A stretch of DNA of 29,279 nt, from the NCBI GenBank assembly GCA_964633225.1, contig CAZWFQ010000045.1, forward strand, positions 1 through 29,279, in the 5' to 3' direction. Positions 7,481 to 15,134 of the stretch are shown piece after piece. Made by a program: the position numbers and the translations under genes. The notes below the pieces were generated by a model. That model saw only the letters and a program-made list of their open reading frames with translations, was not told the DNA's origin and did not search any database. Positions within the stretch are counted from its first letter, which is position 1. Every line of letters starts with the position of its first letter. This DNA comes from JAKQIM01 sp964633225 (GTDB lineage Bacteria; Chloroflexota; Anaerolineae; Anaerolineales; UBA4823).

Positions 7481-8944
7481 ATGCAGCCAACCCTAAAATT
7501 ATTATCTCAGGACCTGGTAGATCGGGTCTTGGACGAAGCCTTTCAACTGTTGATGGAGCCTGGCATCAAGGTACAGTATGCCGAGGCCCGACGGTTATTG
7601 CTAGAAGCGGGCGCACAGGTGGACGAAGTGCATGAAGTGGTGCGCATTCCAGAAAAGATTGTCTGGCAGGCGTTGGAAAGTGTTCCAAAGGAATTCTTTC
7701 TGTATGATCGGAACGGGAAGGCTGCGATCTGCTACGGGGGTGATGCGGTGCATTTTGATCCGGGATCTTCGGGGGTACACGTCCTGGATGCGGATACGCT
7801 GGAGCATCGCCCATCGTACACGGCCGATTTGGTGCGGCTGGTGAAGGTGGCTGAGATGCTGCCGCAGTACGATGCCCAATCTACGGCGGTGGTATGCAAC
7901 GAGATCCCAAAGATGATCGGTGATCTGTATCGTTTGTATATTGTATTATTGTATTCGATGAAGCCGGTTGTGACGGGGGCTTTTTCGGTGCAAACATTGC
8001 AAACCATGATCGATATGATGGCGATCTTTGCCGGCAGCCGGGCAGAACTGGCAGAGAAGCCGCAGGCAATTTTTGACGTGTGCCCGTCGCCGCCGTTGAT
8101 CTGGAGTGAATTTGGAGCCCAGAACCTGGTGGAACTGGCCCGAGCCAGGATTCCGGCCGAGATGGTTTCTATGCCGTTGGCAGGTGCGGCGGCACCGGTC
8201 ACTTTGCTGGGCTCGGTGGTGCAGCATGCCGCAGAAAGCCTGAGTGGGATTGCAATCCATCAGCTTGCCCAGGCCGGAGCGCCGATCGTTTGGGGAGGGG
8301 CGCCAGCGATCTTTGACATGCGCAAAGGTACTACGCCTTTGGGCGCGATTGAGACGGCAATGATTGATGCGGCTTATGCCCAGGCAGGTAAGTCGCTGGG
8401 ATTGCCAACGCATGCCTACCTGGGCGCCAGCGACAGCAAGCTGGTGGATGCGCAGGCAGGCATGGAGAGCGGCATGTCGGCGTTGGTGGGAAGCCTGGCG
8501 GGAATTAACATGATCTCGGGGGCTGGAATGCTGGATTTCTTGGCATGCCAGAGTGCTGAGAAGCTGGTGGTGGATGCCGAAGCAATTGCGATGAGCAAGC
8601 GCATGCTGACGGGGATGATGGTGCAGACCGAAACGTTGGCGACCGGATTGTTTGCGGGAATCAACTTTAAGGGTGATTTTCTCAAGCAGAAAATTACCCG
8701 GCAGTTGTTCAGCAAAGAGCAGTATATCCCTTCGGCGGTGATTGACCGCGATTCGGTGCGAGCGTGGCAAGAGCAAGGAGCGCACGACACCTTTGGGCGG
8801 GCAAAGGAGCGTGTTTCTCAATTGATCCGGGAATACCAGCCACCAACTGTGGCTCAAGAGCGGTTAAAAACGCTGCGCGCCATGCTTGAGAGCACGGCGC
8901 GCGCGGCTGGCTTAGAACAGTTGCCAGAAACTGAAGCTGATTAA
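7481..8944 (+). CDS. MttB-superfamily corrinoid methyltransferase, paralogue 2
   Basis: A second MttB-family protein (487 residues) seven bases after the first, clearly a divergent relative rather than a recent duplicate. It shares the family plan: an early EAFQLLMEPGIKVQY segment, TIM-barrel repeats such as QAGAPIVWGG, and an SKLVDAQAGMESG stretch. There is no internal stop, so no pyrrolysine. The start ATG at 7481 has only a weak ribosome site (AAAGGAAAG further upstream), consistent with translational coupling. Two different substrate methyltransferases with one corrinoid protein suggest two methylated substrates or two successive demethylations. The last four bases overlap the end of the convergent GH13 gene, with no terminator between them. 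Confidence 0.92.
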   Translation: MQPTLKLLSQDLVDRVLDEAFQLLMEPGIKVQYAEARRLLLEAGAQVDEVHEVVRIPEKIVWQALESVPKEFFLYDRNGKAAICYGGDAVHFDPGSSGVHVLDADTLEHRPSYTADLVRLVKVAEMLPQYDAQSTAVVCNEIPKMIGDLYRLYIVLLYSMKPVVTGAFSVQTLQTMIDMMAIFAGSRAELAEKPQAIFDVCPSPPLIWSEFGAQNLVELARARIPAEMVSMPLAGAAAPVTLLGSVVQHAAESLSGIAIHQLAQAGAPIVWGGAPAIFDMRKGTTPLGAIETAMIDAAYAQAGKSLGLPTHAYLGASDSKLVDAQAGMESGMSALVGSLAGINMISGAGMLDFLACQSAEKLVVDAEAIAMSKRMLTGMMVQTETLATGLFAGINFKGDFLKQKITRQLFSKEQYIPSAVIDRDSVRAWQEQGAHDTFGRAKERVSQLIREYQPPTVAQERLKTLRAMLESTARAAGLEQLPETEAD

Positions 8945-10563
8945 CTGAGCAGGTAAGCGCCTCCGCTGACACCTGGTAGGCGTAAAATCCAGTGGTCTCC
9001 CTCAGCACAGATAGCCCCATCTAACCCATACAGGGTGCGCGGAGCGGCAGATAGGCTGAAGGGCAGCACCAATTCAACCGGGTGGACGGCCGGATTAAGG
9101 GCGACCAGGATATTCTGATCGCCCTTAATCCGGCGGTACACAAATAGCGAGTCGCCGCGCTCGGCGTGAACAATCTCGATGTCGCCGCTTGCACATAGGG
9201 CCGGATGCGCTTTGCGCAAGGAGATCAGTTTGCGAACATGCTGGAGCAGCGAGTGATGGTTGGTTTCTTGAGCCGCTACGGTGGGACGACCGCGGCGATC
9301 ATCGATTGGCAGGTATAGTTTATCAGCAGGGGCTGACGAGAAGCCCGTGTTAGGAACATCTGCCCACTGCATGGGTGTGCGGATGCCGGTGCGGTTGTAG
9401 GCGCCTTCTTTGGATGGCAAGTCTTCGATGGACTGCATGCCGATCTCGTCGCCATAGTAAATGAAGGGCACCCCAGGCATGGTGAGCAAGAAGAGATAGA
9501 TCAATTTTACATCTTCCGGGGTTCGGTCGTGTGCCAGGCGTGGTCCGGTGTCGTGATTGCCTGTGGGGATGGCGATCAGTCCACGGCCCTTGGTTGAATT
9601 GTAGTGTGCCATGTAGTCATCGATGAACTCGCGGATATTCCCGTGGCCCGATGAATCGAAGTAGGCGAAGCCATAGCAGTCTGTGCCGGGGCCAAGGCCT
9701 GCATATGGCTTGCGAAACAAAGAAACATAGCCAGGCATGCCAAAAGGCAGGCAGAAATCTACGTGGAAACCAGCGGGGATGGCTGTGCGCGGCCGCCCCC
9801 ATTCAGCAACCAGGCAGGCTTCGGGGTATTTCTTATCCAGCCATTGGCGAATATCTTGCCAGAGGCGGCTGGTTTCAAGTTCGCCGGGGTCGCCTTTTAC
9901 GAGCGAAAAAGCCATATCGACGCGGAAGCCACTGGCGCCTTGATCTAACCAGTACCGAATGATGTTCTTCAGCTCCAGGCGGTTGCGTTGAGGCCCAGGA
10001 GCGTCTACGGGCTGCTGCCAGGGCTGACCTGGTTCTGGGCGGGCAAACCCGTAGTTTAGAGCGGGCTGGAAGTAAAAAAAGTTGGTCAGGTACGAGCCAT
10101 CTCTTTCGGCAAATCCAGAGATGAGTTTATAGCCCGGCACTTGCCATTCCCAGGCGCTGTTTGTCCAGATATAGCTGTCTGTGTATTCATTACGATTGTG
10201 TTGGCAAGAAGCCTTGAACCAGGGGTGCTCGGTAGACGTGTGACCGGGAACCAGGTCGAGCAGGATGCGGATGCCACGCTGGCGTGCTTCGGCAAAAAGG
10301 CGTCTCAAATCATCGTTTGTGCCGTAACGCGGGGCAACTTTGTAATAATCACTGACATCGTAACCGGCATCCTGAAAGGGAGACTCGAAGCAGGGGTTGA
10401 TCCAGATGGCGTTGATCCCCAACGACTGCAGGTAATCCAGCTTCTCGATGATGCCGGGGATATCTCCGATACCATCCTCGTTGGAGTCGCGAAAGCTTTG
10501 TGGATAGATCTGATAAAATACCGCACTTTCTAGCCATGAGGGGGTGGGGAATGTGGCGCTCAT
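8941..10563 (-). CDS. GH13 alpha-glucosidase / alpha-amylase family protein
   Basis: A 540-residue intracellular glycoside hydrolase of family GH13, acting on alpha-1,4 or alpha-1,6 glucosides; oligo-glucosidase or trehalose-related activity are both possible. Catalytic residues are in place: nucleophile Asp216 in GFRVDMA, acid/base Glu254 in VAEWG, and stabiliser Asp338 in GNHDTG. Conserved region I reads DLVPGH (103-108), with Gly where most members have Asn. A small beta domain ends the protein. There is no signal peptide. CAGGAGAT lies upstream of the ATG. It begins 14 bases after the small lipoprotein gene and is probably co-transcribed with it. The exact substrate is not readable from sequence. 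Confidence 0.92.
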   Translation of the reverse strand: MSATFPTPSWLESAVFYQIYPQSFRDSNEDGIGDIPGIIEKLDYLQSLGINAIWINPCFESPFQDAGYDVSDYYKVAPRYGTNDDLRRLFAEARQRGIRILLDLVPGHTSTEHPWFKASCQHNRNEYTDSYIWTNSAWEWQVPGYKLISGFAERDGSYLTNFFYFQPALNYGFARPEPGQPWQQPVDAPGPQRNRLELKNIIRYWLDQGASGFRVDMAFSLVKGDPGELETSRLWQDIRQWLDKKYPEACLVAEWGRPRTAIPAGFHVDFCLPFGMPGYVSLFRKPYAGLGPGTDCYGFAYFDSSGHGNIREFIDDYMAHYNSTKGRGLIAIPTGNHDTGPRLAHDRTPEDVKLIYLFLLTMPGVPFIYYGDEIGMQSIEDLPSKEGAYNRTGIRTPMQWADVPNTGFSSAPADKLYLPIDDRRGRPTVAAQETNHHSLLQHVRKLISLRKAHPALCASGDIEIVHAERGDSLFVYRRIKGDQNILVALNPAVHPVELVLPFSLSAAPRTLYGLDGAICAEGDHWILRLPGVSGGAYLLS

Positions 10564-10577
10564 CTTGATCTCCTGAT

Positions 10578-11123
10578 TTACTTGAATTGCAGGCTGTTGG
10601 TAACTTGCTGGATCACCTCGGCATAATGGCTGTCCGTTGATCCGTCAATCGAGAAAAGAACGATCACCTTGCCATCGCGGACAATGGCTGAGAGGGTGAA
10701 AAACCCTGGCTGATTGGCAACAGTCCCATTGAAGGCAGTTTGCGCGGCAGACTGACCCTGGATGGTAAGAGCAGCTGTCTCTTGGGTGATTTCCAGACCT
10801 TCGTTTGTGCTTTGGAAGCGAGACATGAATTCATTGACGATGGCAACAGGATCTTCCATGTCATTAAAATCGTATGTGGTGGATGTGGAGATCGAAATCG
10901 CAGCTTGATCTTCCAGCGCCTGGCTATCCAGCGCATCTTGCGTGGTAGCCATGTAAAGGACGCCATCGGCCTCTTCGAGAACCCAGCTTTCTGGTTTGCC
11001 AAGAACAATCCCCAGGTCGGTGCTTTCGTAATCGTCCATGGGCACGGCATTTGCGCCAGAACAGCCGGCTAAGAGGAAAGACAGGCAAAGCAGCCCAAAG
11101 AATAATTGTTTGATGTGTCGCAT
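10578..11123 (-). CDS. Small predicted lipoprotein
   Basis: A 181-residue exported protein of unknown function. The N terminus is a lipoprotein signal: a short basic start, a hydrophobic stretch, and lipobox LAGC with lipidated Cys21. The mature part has alternating hydrophobic and polar strands and an SAAQTAFNGTV segment, reminiscent of PsbP/DUF1795-like surface lipoproteins with one alpha/beta domain, but no confident family is assigned. The ATG at 11123 is chosen because GGAGG (11131-11135 on the opposite strand) is correctly spaced and the signal peptide begins there; an in-frame start at 11171 would add residues that spoil it. The GH13 gene follows after 14 bases. Confidence 0.8.
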   Translation of the reverse strand: MRHIKQLFFGLLCLSFLLAGCSGANAVPMDDYESTDLGIVLGKPESWVLEEADGVLYMATTQDALDSQALEDQAAISISTSTTYDFNDMEDPVAIVNEFMSRFQSTNEGLEITQETAALTIQGQSAAQTAFNGTVANQPGFFTLSAIVRDGKVIVLFSIDGSTDSHYAEVIQQVTNSLQFK

Positions 11124-11152
11124 TTTCTTGCCTCCGTGGAAAAGTTGTACGC

Positions 11153-11181
11153 ATGGTAGCACACACCGCATAAAAAGTCAA
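11153..11181 (-). promoter_or_regulatory. Promoter of the small lipoprotein gene
   Basis: Reading the minus strand, TTGACT (11181 to 11176) and TACCAT (11158 to 11153) are separated by exactly 17 bases. The -35 matches consensus at five of six bases and the -10 at four of six. The start point would be near 11146, giving a leader of about 23 bases with the GGAGG ribosome site. It makes the lipoprotein-GH13 pair independent of the regulator gene upstream. Confidence 0.6.
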
Positions 11182-11208
11182 TTTGGCAATCTTTGTTGAG
11201 CCAGGGCA

Positions 11209-11862
11209 CTAAATGGATGGGCGCATGTTGTTGGCAGGGTCTTTTTCTGCTTTATTCCCCAGGCTAAAGGCACACTGCCGTAAACCAGATGGCGTGGCGG
11301 ATAATTTTGTCAGTTGGATGGCTGGCAGGCCAATTAACTCCTCTAGGAGATATGCATCCAATTGACACAATAGGGGGTGTTGGGGAAGTAGTGTTTCGTA
11401 GGGGCAGTGGCCCAACATGACAATGGGGGCTTGGCTGCGAGCCTCCCATTGGGCGCGGTAATTTTTGGTATTAAGGTGGGCGATGGCAGCGTATAGGCGT
11501 TGGGTTGGGTTTTTGGTGTTAAGGTCGGCGCCAATGCTCATTCGGTGTGCAAGGCAGCGCAGGGCGGCAAGTTGTTTTTCGGCAGGCAGCGTCTCGAGCA
11601 TGTCGGCCAACAGGCCGTCGGCCAATTCGTTTAAATTGTTTGGTAGGGAAGGCCGGGTCAAAGTGTATAACAAAGCAGGTCGTCCGCGTCCGTAGGCAGG
11701 GCGCTGCCCGATAATTGTGATGCTGGATTGTCGAACGAGGATGGATAAGTGGTGGCGAATATCTGCTGCGCCGACCCCGAGGATACGGCTTAGTTCGCCG
11801 GCTGAGGCGGCGGGTTTATTTTTTAAGTATTCCAATATTCGTTGGCGAATTGTCTGTGCCAT
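11209..11862 (-). CDS. Winged-helix regulator with Fe-S-type cysteines (COG2345/SufR-like)
   Basis: A 217-residue transcription factor. Residues 1-70 form an ArsR/DeoR-type winged helix: helix-turn-helix ELSRILGVGAADIRHHLSIL, then a GRGRP wing as in SufR-like proteins. The C-terminal half has the COG2345 cysteine pattern HCPYETLLPQHPLLC (Cys153 and Cys166, 13 apart) and a later Cys197 in RQCAF; Cys103 is extra. In SufR, cysteines of this region hold a [4Fe-4S] cluster that sets DNA binding. Here one of the four SufR positions seems absent, so cluster binding is likely but not certain. It is transcribed divergently from the nuo operon across a large palindrome, so it probably represses itself and controls nuo. 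The transcript may be leaderless. Confidence 0.85.
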   Translation of the reverse strand: MAQTIRQRILEYLKNKPAASAGELSRILGVGAADIRHHLSILVRQSSITIIGQRPAYGRGRPALLYTLTRPSLPNNLNELADGLLADMLETLPAEKQLAALRCLAHRMSIGADLNTKNPTQRLYAAIAHLNTKNYRAQWEARSQAPIVMLGHCPYETLLPQHPLLCQLDAYLLEELIGLPAIQLTKLSATPSGLRQCAFSLGNKAEKDPANNMRPSI

Positions 11863-11868
11863 AAAACC

Positions 11869-11897
11869 AGTATAACTTATTTGTTTGATATATGCAA
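11869..11897 (-). promoter_or_regulatory. Promoter of the regulator gene, inside the palindrome
   Basis: On the minus strand, TTGCAT (11897 to 11892) and TATACT (11874 to 11869) are 17 bases apart, five of six matches each. The -35 box lies within the 30-bp palindrome, so a protein bound there would block it. Transcription would begin close to 11862, the A of the start codon, leaving no leader. Confidence 0.65.
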
Positions 11898-11916
11898 ATA
11901 TATATTTGCATATATC
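11887..11916. promoter_or_regulatory. Perfect 30-bp palindrome, probable operator of the regulator
   Basis: The sequence equals its own reverse complement over 30 bases; each half reads GATATATGCAAATAT. It lies between the divergent regulator gene and nuoB, covers the regulator's -35 box, and ends three bases before the nuo -35 box (TTGACA at 11920). A dimeric winged-helix protein bound here would touch both promoters. The core ATATGCAAAT/ATTTGCATAT is the likely recognition unit. The site is very AT-rich in a mid-GC region. Confidence 0.75.
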
Positions 11917-11919
11917 AGG

Positions 11920-11947
11920 TTGACAATATCTGGTAAGCCGTTATAAT
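11920..11947 (+). promoter_or_regulatory. Strong promoter of the nuo operon
   Basis: Consensus TTGACA (11920-11925) and consensus TATAAT (11942-11947) are separated by 16 bases. Transcription should start near 11954, giving a 53-base leader that ends with AGGAGG (11991-11996) before nuoB. The hexamers are perfect, and the palindrome abuts the -35 box. Confidence 0.85.
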
Positions 11948-12006
11948 CACTGGGTGCAAACGATCTGTGTTATGGCGAGACTTGCTGACGAGGAGGTCGA
12001 TACCCA

Positions 12007-12681
12007 ATGAGTGAAGAATTGACAAATCCTGGTTATGAAATCCCACCTGAATTACAAGGGCAGGTGGAAATAACGACCCTGGATAAGATCTATAACTGGG
12101 GGCGGCGCTCCTCTGTCTGGCCAATGATGTTTGGTTTGGCTTGTTGTGCAATTGAAATGATCTGCGCGGCAACCAGTCGTTTTGATTTCTCGCGCTTTGG
12201 CATGGAGATCATGCGGCCCAGCCCTCGCCAGGCTGATTTGATGATCGTGGCAGGTACGGTGACTAAAAAAATGATCCCGCAAATTGTACGGCTTTACAAC
12301 CAAATGCCAGAACCAAAATATGTGATGGCAATGGGAGCTTGTGCATCGGGCGGGGGTCCCTTTAAAGATGGTTACAATGTAGTGTCGGGGGTGGACGAGT
12401 ATGTGCCCGTGGATGTATATGTTCCCGGCTGCCCTCCGACTCCCCAGGCGTTGTTGAACGGGTTGATTATGCTGCAAAAGAAGATTGATACCCAATCTAT
12501 AAAAACGGTGCGCTGGTATAGCAAGCAGCCCGAACAAGCTTTGCCTGTGCCCGTCTTGGGGCCCGACCTGATGGATCCCCGGCAATTTTCCCAGATCAAG
12601 GAGTATGCTCGCCAGAAACAAGATGAGCAATTGACCGAGCAGAACGAGCAACTTTCTGCGGCAGGCGAGCGCGTTGGCTAG
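12007..12681 (+). CDS. nuoB: NADH-quinone oxidoreductase subunit B (N2-cluster subunit)
   Basis: Subunit of the peripheral arm of complex I that carries the terminal iron-sulfur cluster N2, which passes electrons to quinone. The 224-residue protein has all four ligands: the adjacent pair Cys46-Cys47 in GLACC, Cys112 in MGACA, and Cys142 in PGCPP. The C-terminal tail is long, Gln/Glu-rich and charged, and probably not part of the fold. No hydrogenase-type difference is seen. The start follows AGGAGG. It is the first gene of the operon; nuoA, which usually precedes it, is absent, so the membrane subunits must lie elsewhere if a full complex is made. Confidence 0.96.
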   Translation: MSEELTNPGYEIPPELQGQVEITTLDKIYNWGRRSSVWPMMFGLACCAIEMICAATSRFDFSRFGMEIMRPSPRQADLMIVAGTVTKKMIPQIVRLYNQMPEPKYVMAMGACASGGGPFKDGYNVVSGVDEYVPVDVYVPGCPPTPQALLNGLIMLQKKIDTQSIKTVRWYSKQPEQALPVPVLGPDLMDPRQFSQIKEYARQKQDEQLTEQNEQLSAAGERVG

Positions 12682-12712
12682 GCACATTGAGCGAGAAAAG
12701 CGGAGTTAGCGA

Positions 12713-14458
12713 ATGAGCGAACAAACAGCATGGGCTCCTGATACCGATTTGGGTTATATCTTCCCTGAAATCCTGAAGCGGGATGAAAGGGCAGGGTACG
12801 AGGGGTATATTGTTAAGACAGAGCGGCTGGTTGAGTTTGCAACTGCTTTGCGTGACGATATTGGATATGATTATCTGGTCTCGGTTACGGGAGTGGACTA
12901 TCCTCAGGACGGTATCCTGGAGGTTGTTTATCATGTTCGTAAGTCAACTGGTGGTATGCCCCTGAACTTTAAGGTGCAGGCCCCGCGCGAACAGCCCGTA
13001 GTGCCTTCACTGGTGCCTGTATATCCGGGGGCAGATTTTCAAGAACGGGAAGCCTGGGATTTACTAGGCATCCGTTTTGATGGTCATCCTGACTTGCGCC
13101 GCATCTTGATGTGGGAAGGTTTTGCGGGCCATCCTCTGCGCAAGGACTGGCGCGAAGGGTATTACGAAGAGGACGGGAAGCCTTTCAAAAGCCGCTGGCC
13201 TGAGGGGCATTTCACCCGAATCGAGAAGAGAAATCCGTTTGGTAAAAACGTGGATTATCCAGCCGGTTTTGATCCGGAAAGCTGGGTTCCTGAGCCAGAG
13301 ACTGCATTGTATGCCGGATTGAGCAAGATGGAACGGCAGGGTGACGAGACAGGGATTGGCACAGAAGCGATCATTTTGAACCTGGGACCACAGCACCCGT
13401 CAACTCACGGTGTGTTTCGCATGGCTGTGAAGCTAGATGGCGAAACCATTGTTGGATTGAAACCTGTGATGGGTTACCTGCACCGTAACCACGAAAAGAT
13501 CGGCGAACGCAATACCTATTTGCATAACATGCCTTTTACCGATCGCCTGGATTATTTTTGCTCGATGAGCAATAACTTCGGTTATGCCTTGGCGGTGGAA
13601 AAACTGATGGGCATTAAGCCGCCTGAGCGGACCGAGTATATCCGCGTGATGATGGCTGAATTGACCCGGATTGTAAATCACGTGGCGGCGATCGGCTTTT
13701 TGCTCAACGACCTGGGCGCCTACTTCACCCCATTCCTGTATGCATTTGAAGAGCGCGAGTTGATCCTCGATATTTTCGAGGCCGTTTCTGGATCGCGCAT
13801 GATGTGTAATTACTTCCGTTTTGGCGGGGTGGCACGTGACCTGCCAGAGGGTGTTTTGGAACGGGTCAGAGACATTGTATGCGACCGCCTGCCTCGGAAA
13901 ATTGATGACCTGGAGTTGTACCTGACGAATAACGACATTGTGCGCCATCGAGCGGAAGGCGTGGGCGTTTTGACGCCGGAGCAAGCATTGGCTTATTCAA
14001 CTACTGGCCCGGTGCTTCGGGCCTCGGGCGTGCCTTATGACCTGAGACGTGCAGACCCTTACAGTATCTATGATCGTTTTGCGTTTGACGTAGCAGTGCG
14101 GTATCATGGCGATGTTTACGACCGTTACCTGGTGCGGATCGATGAAATTCGCCAGAGTATTCGGATTTTACAGCAGGTTGTGCGCGACATTCCAGAAGGG
14201 CCGATCCAAGAGGGAAAGACTCAGTACCAGGTGCGTGTTCCGGCAGGAGAGTCGTATGGCCGGGTTGAGGGACCAAAAGGTGAGTTGGGGTTTTACCTGG
14301 TCTCAACTGGAAAACCAAATCCATGGCGCTATCACGTGCGCGCCCCTTCGTTCATCAATTTAACCCCGTTAGAGAAAATGTGCATAGGCCAGAAACTGGC
14401 AGATGTGATTGTTATTTTGGGTTCGATTGATATTGTGTTGGGCGAGACGGACCGTTGA
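12713..14458 (+). CDS. nuoCD: Fused NADH-quinone oxidoreductase subunits C and D
   Basis: One 581-residue chain joins NuoC (about residues 1-180) to NuoD (about 218-581). NuoC is shown by EREAWDLLGIRFDGHPDLRR (111-130) and GHPLRKD (139-145). NuoD is shown by LNLGPQHPSTHG starting at 222, GYLHRNHEKIGERNTY, and the C-terminal VLGETDR. The Ni-binding CxxC pairs of group 4 hydrogenase large subunits are missing, so it is a quinone-type NuoD. The linker carries a proline-rich WVPEPETALY segment. Such fusions are known, for example in E. coli, where they are called NuoCD. It follows nuoB after 31 bases, with GGAG before the ATG. Confidence 0.96.
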   Translation: MSEQTAWAPDTDLGYIFPEILKRDERAGYEGYIVKTERLVEFATALRDDIGYDYLVSVTGVDYPQDGILEVVYHVRKSTGGMPLNFKVQAPREQPVVPSLVPVYPGADFQEREAWDLLGIRFDGHPDLRRILMWEGFAGHPLRKDWREGYYEEDGKPFKSRWPEGHFTRIEKRNPFGKNVDYPAGFDPESWVPEPETALYAGLSKMERQGDETGIGTEAIILNLGPQHPSTHGVFRMAVKLDGETIVGLKPVMGYLHRNHEKIGERNTYLHNMPFTDRLDYFCSMSNNFGYALAVEKLMGIKPPERTEYIRVMMAELTRIVNHVAAIGFLLNDLGAYFTPFLYAFEERELILDIFEAVSGSRMMCNYFRFGGVARDLPEGVLERVRDIVCDRLPRKIDDLELYLTNNDIVRHRAEGVGVLTPEQALAYSTTGPVLRASGVPYDLRRADPYSIYDRFAFDVAVRYHGDVYDRYLVRIDEIRQSIRILQQVVRDIPEGPIQEGKTQYQVRVPAGESYGRVEGPKGELGFYLVSTGKPNPWRYHVRAPSFINLTPLEKMCIGQKLADVIVILGSIDIVLGETDR

Positions 14459-14478
14459 GTGAAGAGGGAGAGCGTGGG

Positions 14479-15084
14479 ATGAATGGACTGGGAGTTCTAA
14501 AGGGTTTGGGCGTTACCCTGAAGCACTTTTTTGGGACGTACATTGATGATATTCGCCGTGGGCGTAAGCGCTATTATACGCCGGAAGGTATTGCGTACCG
14601 GATGAGCAAGGATGTTCAGGGGATCACGACAGTGCAATACCCTGAGGAAAAGCTGCCGGTGCCGGAGGAATTCCGCTTTGTTCCTTTCCTGGTGTACGAA
14701 ACGCAGGATGATGGAGCGATCGAGTACCGCTGCACCTCGTGTGGAATTTGTGCCAAGGTCTGCCCTCCGCAGTGCATCTGGATTGTCCGTTCGAATGATC
14801 CGAATACTGGGCGCCCAATTCCCGATCCGGCTGAATATGCGATTGATATTGATATCTGTATGGGTTGCGGCTTTTGCGCTGAGTATTGTCCTTTTGATGC
14901 AATCAAGATGGATCATGATTACGAGCTGGCAAGTTATGATCGGCAAAAGAACAATATCTACGATAAGGTGAAGCTGGGTAAACCGGTAAGCTATTATGCG
15001 TCTATTCGTCCGGAGAGCTATGCTCGCGAGGAAGCGGCGCGTGCAGAGGCTGAAGCGGTCAGAGCAGCTCGGAAACGAGCCTAG
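14479..15084 (+). CDS. nuoI: NADH-quinone oxidoreductase subunit I (8Fe ferredoxin-like)
   Basis: Carries clusters N6a and N6b, which relay electrons to NuoB. The 201-residue protein has two [4Fe-4S] motifs: CTSCGICAKVCP (Cys85, 88, 91, 95) and CMGCGFCAEYCP (Cys127, 130, 133, 137). An N-terminal GVTLKHFFGTY helix matches the family's membrane-facing segment. The tail is a charged Ala/Glu/Arg-rich helix. The ATG at 14479 has GAGGGAG upstream; a TTG at 14455, overlapping the end of nuoCD, has no ribosome site and adds eight residues. No NuoE, F, G, H or J-N genes follow, so electron input may come from reduced ferredoxin rather than NADH (inference). Confidence 0.94.
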   Translation: MNGLGVLKGLGVTLKHFFGTYIDDIRRGRKRYYTPEGIAYRMSKDVQGITTVQYPEEKLPVPEEFRFVPFLVYETQDDGAIEYRCTSCGICAKVCPPQCIWIVRSNDPNTGRPIPDPAEYAIDIDICMGCGFCAEYCPFDAIKMDHDYELASYDRQKNNIYDKVKLGKPVSYYASIRPESYAREEAARAEAEAVRAARKRA

Positions 15085-15134
15085 ATTAGGTGTGGCTGGG
15101 TTGTGTCTGGGAAAAACAGGGATGCGCCTGGCTG

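Noticed and set aside
7946..8857. 303-codon open frame antisense to mttB paralogue 2
   Set aside because: No family resemblance, Arg/His-rich composition typical of a reverse-frame shadow, no ribosome site; the plus-strand gene is certain.
6019..8944. Pyrrolysine-encoding amber codons in the mttB genes
   Set aside because: Both frames run without any internal TAG to a normal stop, so no read-through is needed.
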